Below are positions 28,257 to 37,085 of a DNA stretch of 64,000 nucleotides, piece after piece. The stretch comes from Sphingomonas dokdonensis (lineage in GTDB: Bacteria; Pseudomonadota; Alphaproteobacteria; Sphingomonadales; Sphingomonadaceae), in assembly GCF_002197685.1 (NCBI RefSeq), contig NZ_NBBI01000002.1, positions 1 to 64,000 of the forward strand, in the 5' to 3' direction. The notes under the pieces were generated by a model. That model had not been told where the DNA came from, made no database searches, and saw nothing but the letters and a program-made list of their open reading frames with translations. Both the position numbers and the translations under genes were made by a program. Positions within the stretch are counted from its first letter, which is position 1. The number at the start of each line of letters is the position of its first letter.

Positions 28257-28274
28257 AGCTTAGATAGCTAAGCT
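28257..28274. promoter_or_regulatory. Operator-like palindrome F of the island
   Basis: AGCTTAGATAGCTAAGCT has perfect 6-bp arms with CTTA-N6-TAAG, 18 bp upstream of the CoA-transferase start. It is the clearest copy. The 160 bp beyond it show no gene. Confidence 0.75.
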
Positions 28275-28435
28275 ATATGGGTTGAGCCGCGGTTTGCAAC
28301 CCTTGTGGGCGCGTTGCACGACAATGCTGCTCGGGCGAACGCCAGAGGTCGGTCGAGCAAGGGATGTTTGGCGAAGTTCGGCGGCACCGCGGTTCTCGGT
28401 GCGGCGCGGCGTGGCGGTGCCAGCGACGTAGCGCG

Positions 28436-28936
28436 CTAGGCGCGGACGTCGGTGATCGTCGGCAGCTTGCGCGCTTCTTCGGAAAGGTTGCCGATTACCT
28501 GGCGCAGCAAACGCTGCAGCGTCTCGACCTCCTCGTCGCTCATCCCGGCGGTGGCGATGGCATGAACCTCGGCGTTCAGCGGCGCGAGATTGGTTTCCAG
28601 TTCTCGCGCAAAGGGGGTGAGATGGATGTAGATCTTGCGGCGATCGACCTCGCTCTTTTCGCGGCGAACGAGGCCGGCCGCTTCCAGCCCCTTTAGCGCA
28701 ACAACGGTGGTCGGCTCACGCATGCCGACGCGCTCGCTCAATTCGCGCTGGGTGATGCCGTCCTCGATCCACAATTGGCGCAAAAAGCGCCACTGGCCGG
28801 CGGAAATATCATGCTGCAGCGTATATTTCTCGAGCACGCGCGAGAAATTGCGGAAGACGATCCGCGTCAGATAGCCGATGCTGTTTTCGGGGCTCCGGTA
28901 ATAATCGGCGGGTTGTCTGATCCGCTTGTCGCTCAA
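28436..28936 (-). CDS. MarR-family transcriptional regulator
   Basis: The 166-residue protein has helical N-terminus ENSIGYLTRIVFRNFSRVLEKY, DNA-binding helices QRELSERVGMREPTTVVALKGLEAAGLV and wing SEVDRRKIYIHLTPFARELE. It resembles MarR regulators found beside aromatic catabolic genes. The most plausible start is TTG at 28936 with GGAGA upstream; no ATG lies in a sensible position, and the longer open frame has composition unlike the protein. It follows the island and runs toward it, so it is the second candidate for the shared operator. No such palindrome lies at its own start. Confidence 0.78.
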   Translation of the reverse strand: MSDKRIRQPADYYRSPENSIGYLTRIVFRNFSRVLEKYTLQHDISAGQWRFLRQLWIEDGITQRELSERVGMREPTTVVALKGLEAAGLVRREKSEVDRRKIYIHLTPFARELETNLAPLNAEVHAIATAGMSDEEVETLQRLLRQVIGNLSEEARKLPTITDVRA

Positions 28937-29058
28937 CTGCCGGTCTCCGCCACTCTGGCGTGGGATCGTAGCAGGCAGGGGGGAGGGGGCAAGTGGAAGG
29001 GGAGCGCCGAGGCTGCGGCTCCTGCCAAAAGTCGGCCCTCCGCTTCGACGGCAAGGTG

Positions 29059-29991
29059 TCAGGATATCAGGAACGCCGCCAGCGACGCCACGTCGGTTGC
29101 GCAATGTCCGCCATACAGCGGGTGCCACTGCATCCTGACACCGCGCGCGTGCGCCCTCGCTGCGAGCAGCTGCGAGCCCTCGAAATTGCCGTAGGCGTCA
29201 TAAAGTCCATTGGAGAGGTACAGCGCGGGGTAGCTCGGACCGGCCCGCTTGATCAGCGCCAGCGGCGAGACGCGCTGCCACTCGGCGTCGTTCGCGGCAT
29301 ATCTGCGCGCCATCATCCACACGCCGAAGATCATCTTAGGGCTTGCCCCCGTCCGCTGCATGGCCGCCCCGATGGTAGCGAGCGATGCGAAGGGCGAAAT
29401 CGAATACACGCCGGGGCATAGCGCCGCGACCTCGGCGAAGCGCGACGGATAGGACAGGCCGGCGATCAGCACGTTGAGGCCGCCCATCGATTCGCCAAGC
29501 AGAAGGCGGCGACGCGGCCGCCCGATCCTCGCCTCGATCGCTGGCAGGCGCGCCATCAGATCGTCCAGCAACCCGCTGTCGGCCTTTTGTCCTTTGGGCG
29601 TCAGCAGCCAGGTCGAGCCATAGGAAAGGGTCACGACCGTCGGCGGCAGCTCGGGCCGGCGCTGCCATTCCGACTGGATCAGCGCCGTCAGGTAGGTGTC
29701 GTCGTTCCAGATGCGCTCGTCGAGGTTGCGCCCGTGCATATGGTAGAGAACATCGCCATTGGTTCCCCGCGGATCACGATAGATGCAGTAGCGCAGCGAT
29801 CCGGATGTGCCGCAGGCTTCCTCTGCCGGGCGAATTGACACCTTCTGCGCCCCGCGCGTGCGGGTGATTTCGCCCCATCCATAATAGATCAGCGCGGCGA
29901 CGGTCGCGGCGATGAGCCAGTAACGGTACCGACGCGTCATCATCAGCCGTGCCGCACGACGAAGCTTGCTGGTGTTGGGAAGCGCCGACAT
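29059..29991 (-). CDS. Membrane-anchored esterase-like alpha/beta hydrolase
   Basis: The 310-residue protein has an N-terminal basic stretch and one hydrophobic helix (YWLIAATVAALIYYGW) that would anchor it with the catalytic domain outside the cytoplasm. The nucleophile elbow is LLGESMGGLNVL, and LSNGLYDAYGN and YGGHCATDVA supply acid and His, as in the esterase-D-like family. Four Cys in the exported domain may pair. The ATG at 29991 follows the stop of the preceding gene by only 4 bp, so it is co-transcribed with the PadR and SEDS-like genes. Substrate unknown. Confidence 0.8.
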   Translation of the reverse strand: MSALPNTSKLRRAARLMMTRRYRYWLIAATVAALIYYGWGEITRTRGAQKVSIRPAEEACGTSGSLRYCIYRDPRGTNGDVLYHMHGRNLDERIWNDDTYLTALIQSEWQRRPELPPTVVTLSYGSTWLLTPKGQKADSGLLDDLMARLPAIEARIGRPRRRLLLGESMGGLNVLIAGLSYPSRFAEVAALCPGVYSISPFASLATIGAAMQRTGASPKMIFGVWMMARRYAANDAEWQRVSPLALIKRAGPSYPALYLSNGLYDAYGNFEGSQLLAARAHARGVRMQWHPLYGGHCATDVASLAAFLIS

Positions 29992-29995
29992 GTGA

Positions 29996-31174
29996 TCAGG
30001 CCAGCCCGACACGCAACGTGCGGTCGCGCTGCGTGCTATCGGTCGCATCGGGCGTGCGAGAAACGGCGCTGGCGCCAGCGCTCGCCAGCTTCGGCAGCGC
30101 CAGCAGGCTCAATGCATACCCGATGATGGCGCTGCCACCATAGCCGACGATCGGCGTGGGATAGTTGCCGAGACCGGCCGCCAGCATTGCAGCCAGCCAG
30201 ACCATGCCGAACGCGACGTAGGTCGCCCGGTTCTCGGCGTCGCGGCGCCATCCGATCACCGCCGGCAGCAGGAGCAGGGCCAGGCCGCCCCACACCGCCA
30301 GTCCGGCACCGCCGTGAACCTGAAAGGACGAATAGAGGATCTGGTCGACGTAAGGGGTTGCCGGCAACGTATCTGCGCGAGCAAGCGTCGCGGCGAAGCT
30401 GGCAACGCCTGCGGCGAGCGCCGCAATGGCATGCCGGTCCCGATCGGTGATCGCCCGTGCGGCGAGGCATAGCGCAAGCATGCCGGCCATTGCCCGGTCG
30501 GGTTGAAGCGCCATAGCGGCAGCGGCAGCGACGATGCCAGCCGTCGCCAGCACGTCATGGCATCGCGAAAAGGCGACAAGCATCACCGGCACCAGGATCA
30601 GGCTTGGTTGGACGGCCAACCCGCCGAGGCGCACCCAGCGCGCTGCGCCGTCGACGTCGGCGCCAAGAAACGCGGTTGCGAGCAGGGTGCCGGCCGCCGC
30701 GACGATCGCAGCGCCCATCCATCGTTGATCCGCCGCTGGCGACCCGCCGAGCAGCGCCAGCATCGTCAGTCCGATCACCAACGCGCCGGCGTTCACTCCG
30801 AGGTAGCGCATCGGCGCACCGGCGATCGCCAGGTAGACGATGCCGAGCGCCACGGCGGCAATCGCGCAGGCAATGCCGATAGTGCGAGGGCGACACATCG
30901 TGGCTTGGACGATGCTCATGGTGGTCGATCCGCCGGGAAGAGGCGTGCCCTCGCCGAACAGCGACGCAAAAGGCTGAAGCAGATGCGAAGCGATCGCGCG
31001 GGGCATAAGTCCGCACAGGCCCTGGATCGCGAACAGGAGCGCCTTGGTATCGTCGGGAATATTCGCCGTCTCGCAGCGAATGGCCCACCCCCACGACTGC
31101 AACGAGGGTGGCAATATTGCCTGCAGGGCCCGGCAGGTGAGATCGGCCAGCCCGCGGCGCAGCCCGGCGCTCAT
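29996..31174 (-). CDS. FtsW/RodA (SEDS)-like membrane protein with extra N-terminal region
   Basis: In this 392-residue protein, residues 1-86 are soluble and amphipathic (LPPSLQSWGWAIRCETANI, ALLFAIQGLCGLMPRAIASHLL), a segment I associate with PadR-linked membrane proteins. From residue 95 there are about eight or nine helices carrying weakened SEDS hallmarks: ARWVRLGGLAVQPSLI (174-193 region), MALQPDRAMAGMLAL (221-235), PATPYVDQILYSSFQVHGGAGL with Asp277, and PTPIVGYGGSAIIGY (340-354), the counterpart of the C-terminal PFxSYGGSS loop. It is shorter than FtsW or RodA and probably not the housekeeping glycosyltransferase. The start overlaps the PadR stop (ATGA). Confidence 0.7.
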   Translation of the reverse strand: MSAGLRRGLADLTCRALQAILPPSLQSWGWAIRCETANIPDDTKALLFAIQGLCGLMPRAIASHLLQPFASLFGEGTPLPGGSTTMSIVQATMCRPRTIGIACAIAAVALGIVYLAIAGAPMRYLGVNAGALVIGLTMLALLGGSPAADQRWMGAAIVAAAGTLLATAFLGADVDGAARWVRLGGLAVQPSLILVPVMLVAFSRCHDVLATAGIVAAAAAMALQPDRAMAGMLALCLAARAITDRDRHAIAALAAGVASFAATLARADTLPATPYVDQILYSSFQVHGGAGLAVWGGLALLLLPAVIGWRRDAENRATYVAFGMVWLAAMLAAGLGNYPTPIVGYGGSAIIGYALSLLALPKLASAGASAVSRTPDATDSTQRDRTLRVGLA

Positions 31175-31482
31175 ATGGTCGCCTCCCGGCGTCGCGAATT
31201 GAGTATTGCCGCGTCACCGGGCGGATTGGCTTGGGCGAGCTGCACGCCGGTGGCCGTCAGCCGATAGGCATGCCGCGGCGGTCGCCCGCCGTCCACCGGC
31301 TGTTGCCATTCCGCCTCAAGATAGCCTTGCGCCTCCAGGCGGATCAGCAGCGGATAAAGCGTGCCGGATTTCACATCGGCGAGCCGCGCCAGTTCGTACC
31401 CGTGTGACCATCGGCCACCGGCCTCGAGCAGGATGGCGAGGACGATTCGGGCATGGGGCGAAAGCGCGCGTGTTCGAGACAT
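31171..31482 (-). CDS. PadR-family transcriptional regulator
   Basis: The 103-residue winged helix protein reads ARIVLAILLEAGGRWSHGYELARLADVKSGTLYPLLIRLEAQGYLEAEWQ with the wing RPPRHAYRLTATG, typical of short PadR-like repressors. It lies first in an operon with the SEDS-like gene, overlapping by 4 bp, an arrangement in which PadR normally represses its own operon. TATATAG sequences at 31498-31505 lie just upstream and may hold the promoter. Confidence 0.88.
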   Translation of the reverse strand: MSRTRALSPHARIVLAILLEAGGRWSHGYELARLADVKSGTLYPLLIRLEAQGYLEAEWQQPVDGGRPPRHAYRLTATGVQLAQANPPGDAAILNSRRREATI

Positions 31483-31644
31483 TGACGCTAACTCTACCTA
31501 TATAGATTTATCGTCAAGCGCTGATTGCGTCTGGGCTGCAGAGCGTCCGGAAACAGCGTCGGGCGTATGCAGCCCCGTGTCCGACTAGGGTGCCGGCCTG
31601 CGATCCCGCCGCTCGTGGCAAAGGCTCACGGCGTCCCGCCGAGC

Positions 31645-32301
31645 TTATGCGATCGGCGTCGCTCGCGCCGGCGCAGGGGGAAGCGCCAGCAATTCCTCCA
31701 TCGTGCCGTTCGGCGCAGCCTGTTCGAGCAGCCTGGCAAGCAGGTCGACGGCTTCCCGGATCTGTTCGGGATCTTCGATGAACTCGCGCCCGAGAGACAG
31801 GCCTCGCATCGCCCAGACGACCAGGCGGATCGCGGCGGTGTCATGCTGCTTGGCGCCAAGCCGCTCCAGAAAGGCAGTGGCCGCCAGCTCCTCGATCGCG
31901 GTTTGCGCCGGCTTGATGAGCGCGGCGAGCTCGGGATCGCTGCGCGAGGCCACGAAAATCTCCAGCACCGCGACGCCGGACGGGCGCGACAGCACCTCCC
32001 ATGAGATACGCGGCCAGTCCGATACGCGCGAGCCCACACCCCAGTCGCGCTGCAGCTCGCGATAGGCGACGACTTCCTGCTCGAATACCCAGCGCACCAC
32101 CTCGGCGATGAATACCGCGCGGGTCGAGAAGTGATGCGTGATCGCGCCGCGGCTGATGCCTGCCTCGTCGGCGATCTCGGCATTGCTCGCGCGGGTGTAC
32201 CCTAACCGGCTGATCGCGCGCACCGCGGCCTCGAACAAGGCTGTACGCGTTTCCGCCGTCCGCTGCTCCTGCGTACGGCGCGGCGTCTTTGCTTTTCCCA
32301 T
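31645..32301 (-). CDS. TetR-family transcriptional regulator
   Basis: The 218-residue protein has N-terminal DNA-binding domain ALFEAAVRAISRLGYTRASNAEIADEAGISRGAITHHF, then an all-helical ligand domain. The ATG at 32301 is preceded by GGAGCAAAG. It runs from the same strand as the TonB receptor at 32361, 59 bp apart, and probably controls that receptor and/or the divergent glycosidase genes. The 160 bp downstream to PadR show no gene. Confidence 0.85.
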   Translation of the reverse strand: MGKAKTPRRTQEQRTAETRTALFEAAVRAISRLGYTRASNAEIADEAGISRGAITHHFSTRAVFIAEVVRWVFEQEVVAYRELQRDWGVGSRVSDWPRISWEVLSRPSGVAVLEIFVASRSDPELAALIKPAQTAIEELAATAFLERLGAKQHDTAAIRLVVWAMRGLSLGREFIEDPEQIREAVDLLARLLEQAAPNGTMEELLALPPAPARATPIA

Positions 32302-32329
32302 CTTTGCTCCTGGCGTCCTGATGACGGAT

Positions 32330-32360
32330 CGGTCGCGCCCGAACAAGTCGGGCGCGACCG
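32330..32360 (-). terminator. Hairpin directly after the TonB receptor stop
   Basis: CGGTCGCGCCCG and CGGGCGCGACCG flank a short loop, one base beyond the TGA of the receptor gene on the minus strand. A T-run is lacking. Confidence 0.5.
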
Positions 32361-34721
32361 TCACGGTAAGAAGCGCCACTCGAATGCGGCGCCGATCCGG
32401 CGAAAGGCATTGTCGGGCAGCGTCTGCACATATTGGCCGGCAGAAAAGTTGCCGGGGTAGATGGCGGCGGCATAGCGTTTGTCGAACAGGTTGCGAACGA
32501 ACACGCTGAAACGTGCGTGATCGTTGATGTCCCCAATCCCGATGGTGGCGTTGACCAGCGAATAGCCGTCCTGGATCGTGCTGGGATCGTTGATCGCGTA
32601 ATAGAAGCTGCTGCGATAGCGCCAGTCGGCGTTGACGAAGACCTTGAGGTCGTCGTTGATCGGCTGATCCACATTTGCCGCCAGGCTGGTGGTCCATTTC
32701 GACGCGCCGACGAGCGGCGAGCCTGCCGCGTTGAAACTCGGGCCGGGGAGCGAACAGCCCTGCGCCGCGGTCTGCCCGAAGTAGCAGGCGACGTTATAGT
32801 CGCCGTAGCGGGTATCGAGATACGTAACGCCGCCGGTCAGGCTCACGCCGGAAAGCGGGCGCACCACCGCTTCCGCTTCGACGCCGCGGGTCCGCAGCTC
32901 GCTAGCATTGCCCGTCCGGAACGTGCCAAGCTCGCCGTTCAACGCCGGGTCGAACACCTGTGCCTGGAAATCGCGGAAGTTGTTGATGAAGCCCGCGATG
33001 TTCAGGCTGACGCGCCGATCGGCGAGGTCCAGCTTGGCACCGATCTCGTAGGCGTCGACATTTTCCGGATCGACGCCGAAGGCGATGCCGGCGGCCGAGC
33101 TGACGGCCGGTCCCTTGTAGCCGCGCGTGTAGGTTGCGTAGAGATTGGCGGTCGGCGCGATCGCATATTCGATACCGACGCGCGCGGACAGGCCATCGGC
33201 CTTGCGGTTCGCGATCAGCGGGGCGGCGAGGGTGCCGACACAGCGCCCGCCACCACTCAACAGGAACGTCACCAGATTGCAGACGCCCGGCACCGCCGTC
33301 ACGTTTGTGGTCGAGTTGATGTCGTCCCAGGTGTAGCGGCCGCCGGCGATCAGCTTCAGCTGCGGGCTGACGTTGAAGGTTAGCTGTGCAAAGCCGGCAT
33401 AGCTTTTGGTGCCGTAATCGAAGTTCGATTGGCCGTTGATCGGCGACAGGCGCAGCGGCGCGCTGGCCGGAAACACGCCGAATGTCCCCGCCTGCAGGAT
33501 CTGCGCGTCGATCTGTTGACGAAAGAAATACAGGCCCGCGGTGTAATCGACGAACCCGCTACCGTTGTTCGAAACGCGCAGTTCCTCCGACAGCTGGTAG
33601 GATTGCGAGTTCGCGATGTTGGTGTCGAAAAACGCCACCGGCGTCTGGTCGACATCGTTGTTCGCGCGGGCGTTCAGATCGCGATAGGCGGTGACGGACG
33701 TGATCGTCAGCGCACCGGCGTCGTAGCTGGCGGACAGCTGCGCGCCGAAGCTGCGCTCGTCACGCAGCACGTTCGTGCTGCCGATCGCGGTCTTGTTGTT
33801 GGTCGGCGAGGCGATGACGCCAAGCGCGCTGTTCTGAACGCGCACGAAGTTGGGCGGCGCAAACGGGCGGAACGCGGCGGGGATCGGTGTCGGATCATTG
33901 CCGCCGAAGCGGCGGATCGTCGAATATGCCTCGATGCCGCTGTTGTTCTGGTAATCGGCGATCGCGTAGAGCGACAGGCGGTCGGTCGGCTCCCACAGCA
34001 ATTTGGCGGTGCCGAAATAGCGGCGCGCCGGATCGAGGCGGCCTGGGCCGATCAATTGCGTCGACGGCTTCTGATACTGGTATCCGCCGCTGACGCGCAG
34101 CGCCGCATTTGATGCGATCGGCAGGTTGACCACCGCCTGCGCCTGCACCTGGTCGCGGCTGCCGGCCTGAACGCGGCCGCTGCTGCTCCGTTCTCCCAGC
34201 TTCGGCCTGGCGGTCGTGATCGAGATCAGCCCGGCCGTCGTGTTCTTGCCGAACAACAGCCCCTGCGGCCCACGCAGCACCTCGACCCGCTCGACATCGG
34301 CCAGCGAGTTCAGCGGCACAAAGCGCGGCAAGGTGATGTTTACGTCATCGACGGCGATGCCAACCGCCGATTCGATGCCATAGTCAAAGGAGTTGGTGCC
34401 GACCCCGCGGATCGCGAAATTGGGCACGCCGGGGGTCGCCGTGAAGTTCAGGCTCGGCGCACGCTGGGTGATGTCAGCCAGCTGGGTGGCACCGGTTTCG
34501 CGGATCGATTGGCCGTTCACCACGGTGATGGCGATCGGCACGTCGCGCAGGCTCTCGGTGCGGCGCTGCGCCGTGACGACGATATCGCCCTCTGCAAGGG
34601 GTGCCGCATCGGCTGCCGGATCGACGGCGTCCGCCGGCGGCGCTGCGGTTTGCGCCTGCGCCGCGCTCGCCAAAGCCAAAGCGCTTGAACCTACAAACGC
34701 TGCCAATTCCCGCATGATCAT
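32361..34721 (-). CDS. TonB-dependent outer-membrane receptor
   Basis: The 786-residue protein has a signal peptide (SSALALASAAQAQ), a TonB-box-like IVVTAQRRTESLRDVP and a plug with RGVGTNSFDYG and VEVLRGPQGLLFGKNTTAG. The barrel ends in aromatic-rich FEWRFLP. It is divergent from the GH3 glycosidase and secreted esterase. The set (TetR, receptor, glycosidase, esterase) suggests uptake of a plant glycoside or acylated oligosaccharide. The two promoters share a 100-bp gap containing the AT-rich CAAACATACTGTCAAG region. Confidence 0.9.
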   Translation of the reverse strand: MIMRELAAFVGSSALALASAAQAQTAAPPADAVDPAADAAPLAEGDIVVTAQRRTESLRDVPIAITVVNGQSIRETGATQLADITQRAPSLNFTATPGVPNFAIRGVGTNSFDYGIESAVGIAVDDVNITLPRFVPLNSLADVERVEVLRGPQGLLFGKNTTAGLISITTARPKLGERSSSGRVQAGSRDQVQAQAVVNLPIASNAALRVSGGYQYQKPSTQLIGPGRLDPARRYFGTAKLLWEPTDRLSLYAIADYQNNSGIEAYSTIRRFGGNDPTPIPAAFRPFAPPNFVRVQNSALGVIASPTNNKTAIGSTNVLRDERSFGAQLSASYDAGALTITSVTAYRDLNARANNDVDQTPVAFFDTNIANSQSYQLSEELRVSNNGSGFVDYTAGLYFFRQQIDAQILQAGTFGVFPASAPLRLSPINGQSNFDYGTKSYAGFAQLTFNVSPQLKLIAGGRYTWDDINSTTNVTAVPGVCNLVTFLLSGGGRCVGTLAAPLIANRKADGLSARVGIEYAIAPTANLYATYTRGYKGPAVSSAAGIAFGVDPENVDAYEIGAKLDLADRRVSLNIAGFINNFRDFQAQVFDPALNGELGTFRTGNASELRTRGVEAEAVVRPLSGVSLTGGVTYLDTRYGDYNVACYFGQTAAQGCSLPGPSFNAAGSPLVGASKWTTSLAANVDQPINDDLKVFVNADWRYRSSFYYAINDPSTIQDGYSLVNATIGIGDINDHARFSVFVRNLFDKRYAAAIYPGNFSAGQYVQTLPDNAFRRIGAAFEWRFLP

Positions 34722-34822
34722 TTTTCCTCACCTGGTTCGCGGTTGGTACCGCTTGACAACAACCATCCGCTCAAACAAACATACTGTCAAGCACGCACGT
34801 AAGAAGTTGTTTAGGAGGGGTG

Positions 34823-37063
34823 ATGACGCGAAAAGCCTATCGTTCGGGGCTGCTTGCCGGCGCGCTGGCAGTGTCCGCTGCGGCGGCAACGGCGCAGGAA
34901 GCGCAGCCGCGCGCCTCGTCATCGCTGGCGCAAGCCACCATCCCGACTGCCGCCGACAGCCGCGCTGCCGAAACAGAGCGGCAGATGCGGGTGGAGGAGC
35001 GCACGGTGCTGACACATGGCCTGTGGGCCATTCCGCTCATCCCCAAGGTGCAGATCCCCTCCCAGGCGGTGCTTGGGGCCGGCTACATCGCCGGGATCCC
35101 TCGCCTTGGCGTTCCCGCGCTGCTCGAAACCGACGCCAGCCTCGGCGTTTCGTACATCGCCAACCTGCGCAACGACGGCGCGACGGCGCTGCCGTCGGCA
35201 ACGGCGATGGGCGCGACATGGAACGCCGATCTGATCCGCCGTGGCGGCGCGATGATCGCGGGTGAGGCGCGTGCCAAGGGCTTCAACGTGTTGCTGGGCG
35301 GCGGCATCAATTTGATGCGCGATCCCCGCAACGGGCGAACGTTCGAATATTTCGGCGAGGATCCGTTGCATTCGGGTCTGCTCGGCGGGGCGGCGATCGC
35401 CGGCGTGCAATCGCAACACGTCATGTCCACCGTAAAGCATTTCGCGCTCAATGCGCAGGAAACCGGTCGGCACCTGGTCGACGGCAGGATCGCCGACGAT
35501 GCGCTGCGAATGAGCGACCTCCTGGCCTTTGAACTGGCGATCGAGCGCGGGCAACCGGGCGCGGTGATGTGCGCGTATAACCGCGTAAACGGCGCCCCCG
35601 CCTGCGGCAGCGATTACCTGCTCAACCGCGTGCTTAAGCAGGATTGGGGCTACCCCGGCTTTGTCATGTCCGACTGGGGATCGGTGGACGCGGTGGATTT
35701 CGCGCTCGCCGGGCTCGACCAGCAATCGGGCGCGCAGATCGACAAGCAGGTGTTCTTCGGCAAGCCGCTTGCCGCGGCCGCGGCGCGTGACCCGGCCTAT
35801 GCGGCACGCGTTGCGGACATGAACCGCCGCATCCTGCGCTCGATCTATGCGCTCGGCCTGGACGCCAACCCGCCGGTCAAGCAGCCGATCGACTTCGCCG
35901 CCAATGGCGAGGTCGCGCGCGCGGTGGAGGACGCGGGCATCGTGCTGCTGCACAATCCCAAGGCGCTGCTGCCCTTGTCCAAGGACGTTCGCTCGATCGT
36001 GGTGGTCGGCGGCTATGCCGATGCCGGGGTGCTTTCGGGCGGCGGGTCGACGCAGGTGCAGCCGGAGGGCGGCCCGGCGGTTTCGCTGCCGATGGGCGGC
36101 GAGGGGCTGCTCGCCAAATACAACAATCAGACCTACCACGGCACCGCCCCGCTCGCCGCCATCCGGGCCATCGCGCCAAGGGCAAAGGTGACGTTCGTCG
36201 ACGGCCGCTATCCGGCAGAGGCCGCTGCGGCCGCAAAGGCGGCCGACGTCGCTATCGTCTTTGCGACGCAATGGATGGCGGAAGGGGCCGACGTACCCGA
36301 TCTGTCGCTGCCGAACGGGCAGGATGCGCTGATCGCTACGGTCGCTGGCGCCAACCCGAAGACGGTCGTGGTGCTGGAAACCGGTGGCCCGGTCCTCATG
36401 CCGTGGCGCGATCGCACCGGCGCGGTGCTGGAGGCGTGGTATGGCGGGGCGCGCGGCGGCGATGCGATTGCGGCCACGCTGTTCGGAGACGTCAACCCAT
36501 CGGGGCGCTTGCCCATCACCTTTCCCGCCTCGGTCGATCAGCTGCCACGTCCGGCGCTCCCCTATGCCGGCATGGTCGATCGCGATTTCGCCGCTGGCTT
36601 TGCGGCCGGGACGCGCTATCCGATCGACTATGACATTGAGGGCGCGGACGTCGGCTATCGCTGGTTCGCCCGCAAGAAGCTGACGCCCTTGTTCCCGTTC
36701 GGCTTCGGGCTCAGCTACACCAGCTTCGATCACGGGCCGATGACCTTGATGGGTGGCGAACGACCGCGCGCTACCGTGTCGATCCGCAACACGGGTGCGC
36801 GCGCCGGCAGCGAGGTCGCGCAATTGTACCTCGTCTCCACGCCTGCCGGGCCGACGCGCCGGCTCGCTGGGTTCGCCAAAGTGGCGGTGCAGCCCGGCGC
36901 GACGGAAACCGCTACCATCCCCATCGAACCGCGGCTTCTGGCGCAAAGCAGCGGCGGGCGATGGACGATGCCGGCGGGTCGCTACGGCTTCGCGCTGGGC
37001 CGATCCGCGACCGATCTGGGGCCCGTCGTCACCGTCGACCTGCCGGCCCGGCAATGGCGCTGA
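34823..37063 (+). CDS. Glycoside hydrolase family 3 beta-glycosidase, exported
   Basis: The 746-residue protein has a signal peptide (AGALAVSAAAATAQEA). The N-terminal TIM-barrel domain carries GFVMSDWGSVD, where Asp284 is the GH3 nucleophile, and STVKHFALNAQETGR, the conserved substrate-binding KHF. The second alpha/beta domain has PNGQDALIATVAGANPKTVVVL and GDVNPSGRLPITFP. A C-terminal fibronectin-III-like domain follows (PFGFGLSYTSF). It removes terminal beta-linked glucose or xylose from oligosaccharides or glycosides in the periplasm. The ATG at 34823 follows AGGAGG. The next gene, a secreted esterase, is 22 bp downstream. Confidence 0.93.
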   Translation: MTRKAYRSGLLAGALAVSAAAATAQEAQPRASSSLAQATIPTAADSRAAETERQMRVEERTVLTHGLWAIPLIPKVQIPSQAVLGAGYIAGIPRLGVPALLETDASLGVSYIANLRNDGATALPSATAMGATWNADLIRRGGAMIAGEARAKGFNVLLGGGINLMRDPRNGRTFEYFGEDPLHSGLLGGAAIAGVQSQHVMSTVKHFALNAQETGRHLVDGRIADDALRMSDLLAFELAIERGQPGAVMCAYNRVNGAPACGSDYLLNRVLKQDWGYPGFVMSDWGSVDAVDFALAGLDQQSGAQIDKQVFFGKPLAAAAARDPAYAARVADMNRRILRSIYALGLDANPPVKQPIDFAANGEVARAVEDAGIVLLHNPKALLPLSKDVRSIVVVGGYADAGVLSGGGSTQVQPEGGPAVSLPMGGEGLLAKYNNQTYHGTAPLAAIRAIAPRAKVTFVDGRYPAEAAAAAKAADVAIVFATQWMAEGADVPDLSLPNGQDALIATVAGANPKTVVVLETGGPVLMPWRDRTGAVLEAWYGGARGGDAIAATLFGDVNPSGRLPITFPASVDQLPRPALPYAGMVDRDFAAGFAAGTRYPIDYDIEGADVGYRWFARKKLTPLFPFGFGLSYTSFDHGPMTLMGGERPRATVSIRNTGARAGSEVAQLYLVSTPAGPTRRLAGFAKVAVQPGATETATIPIEPRLLAQSSGGRWTMPAGRYGFALGRSATDLGPVVTVDLPARQWR

Positions 37064-37085
37064 CCTATCATCTGAAGGACGTGAT

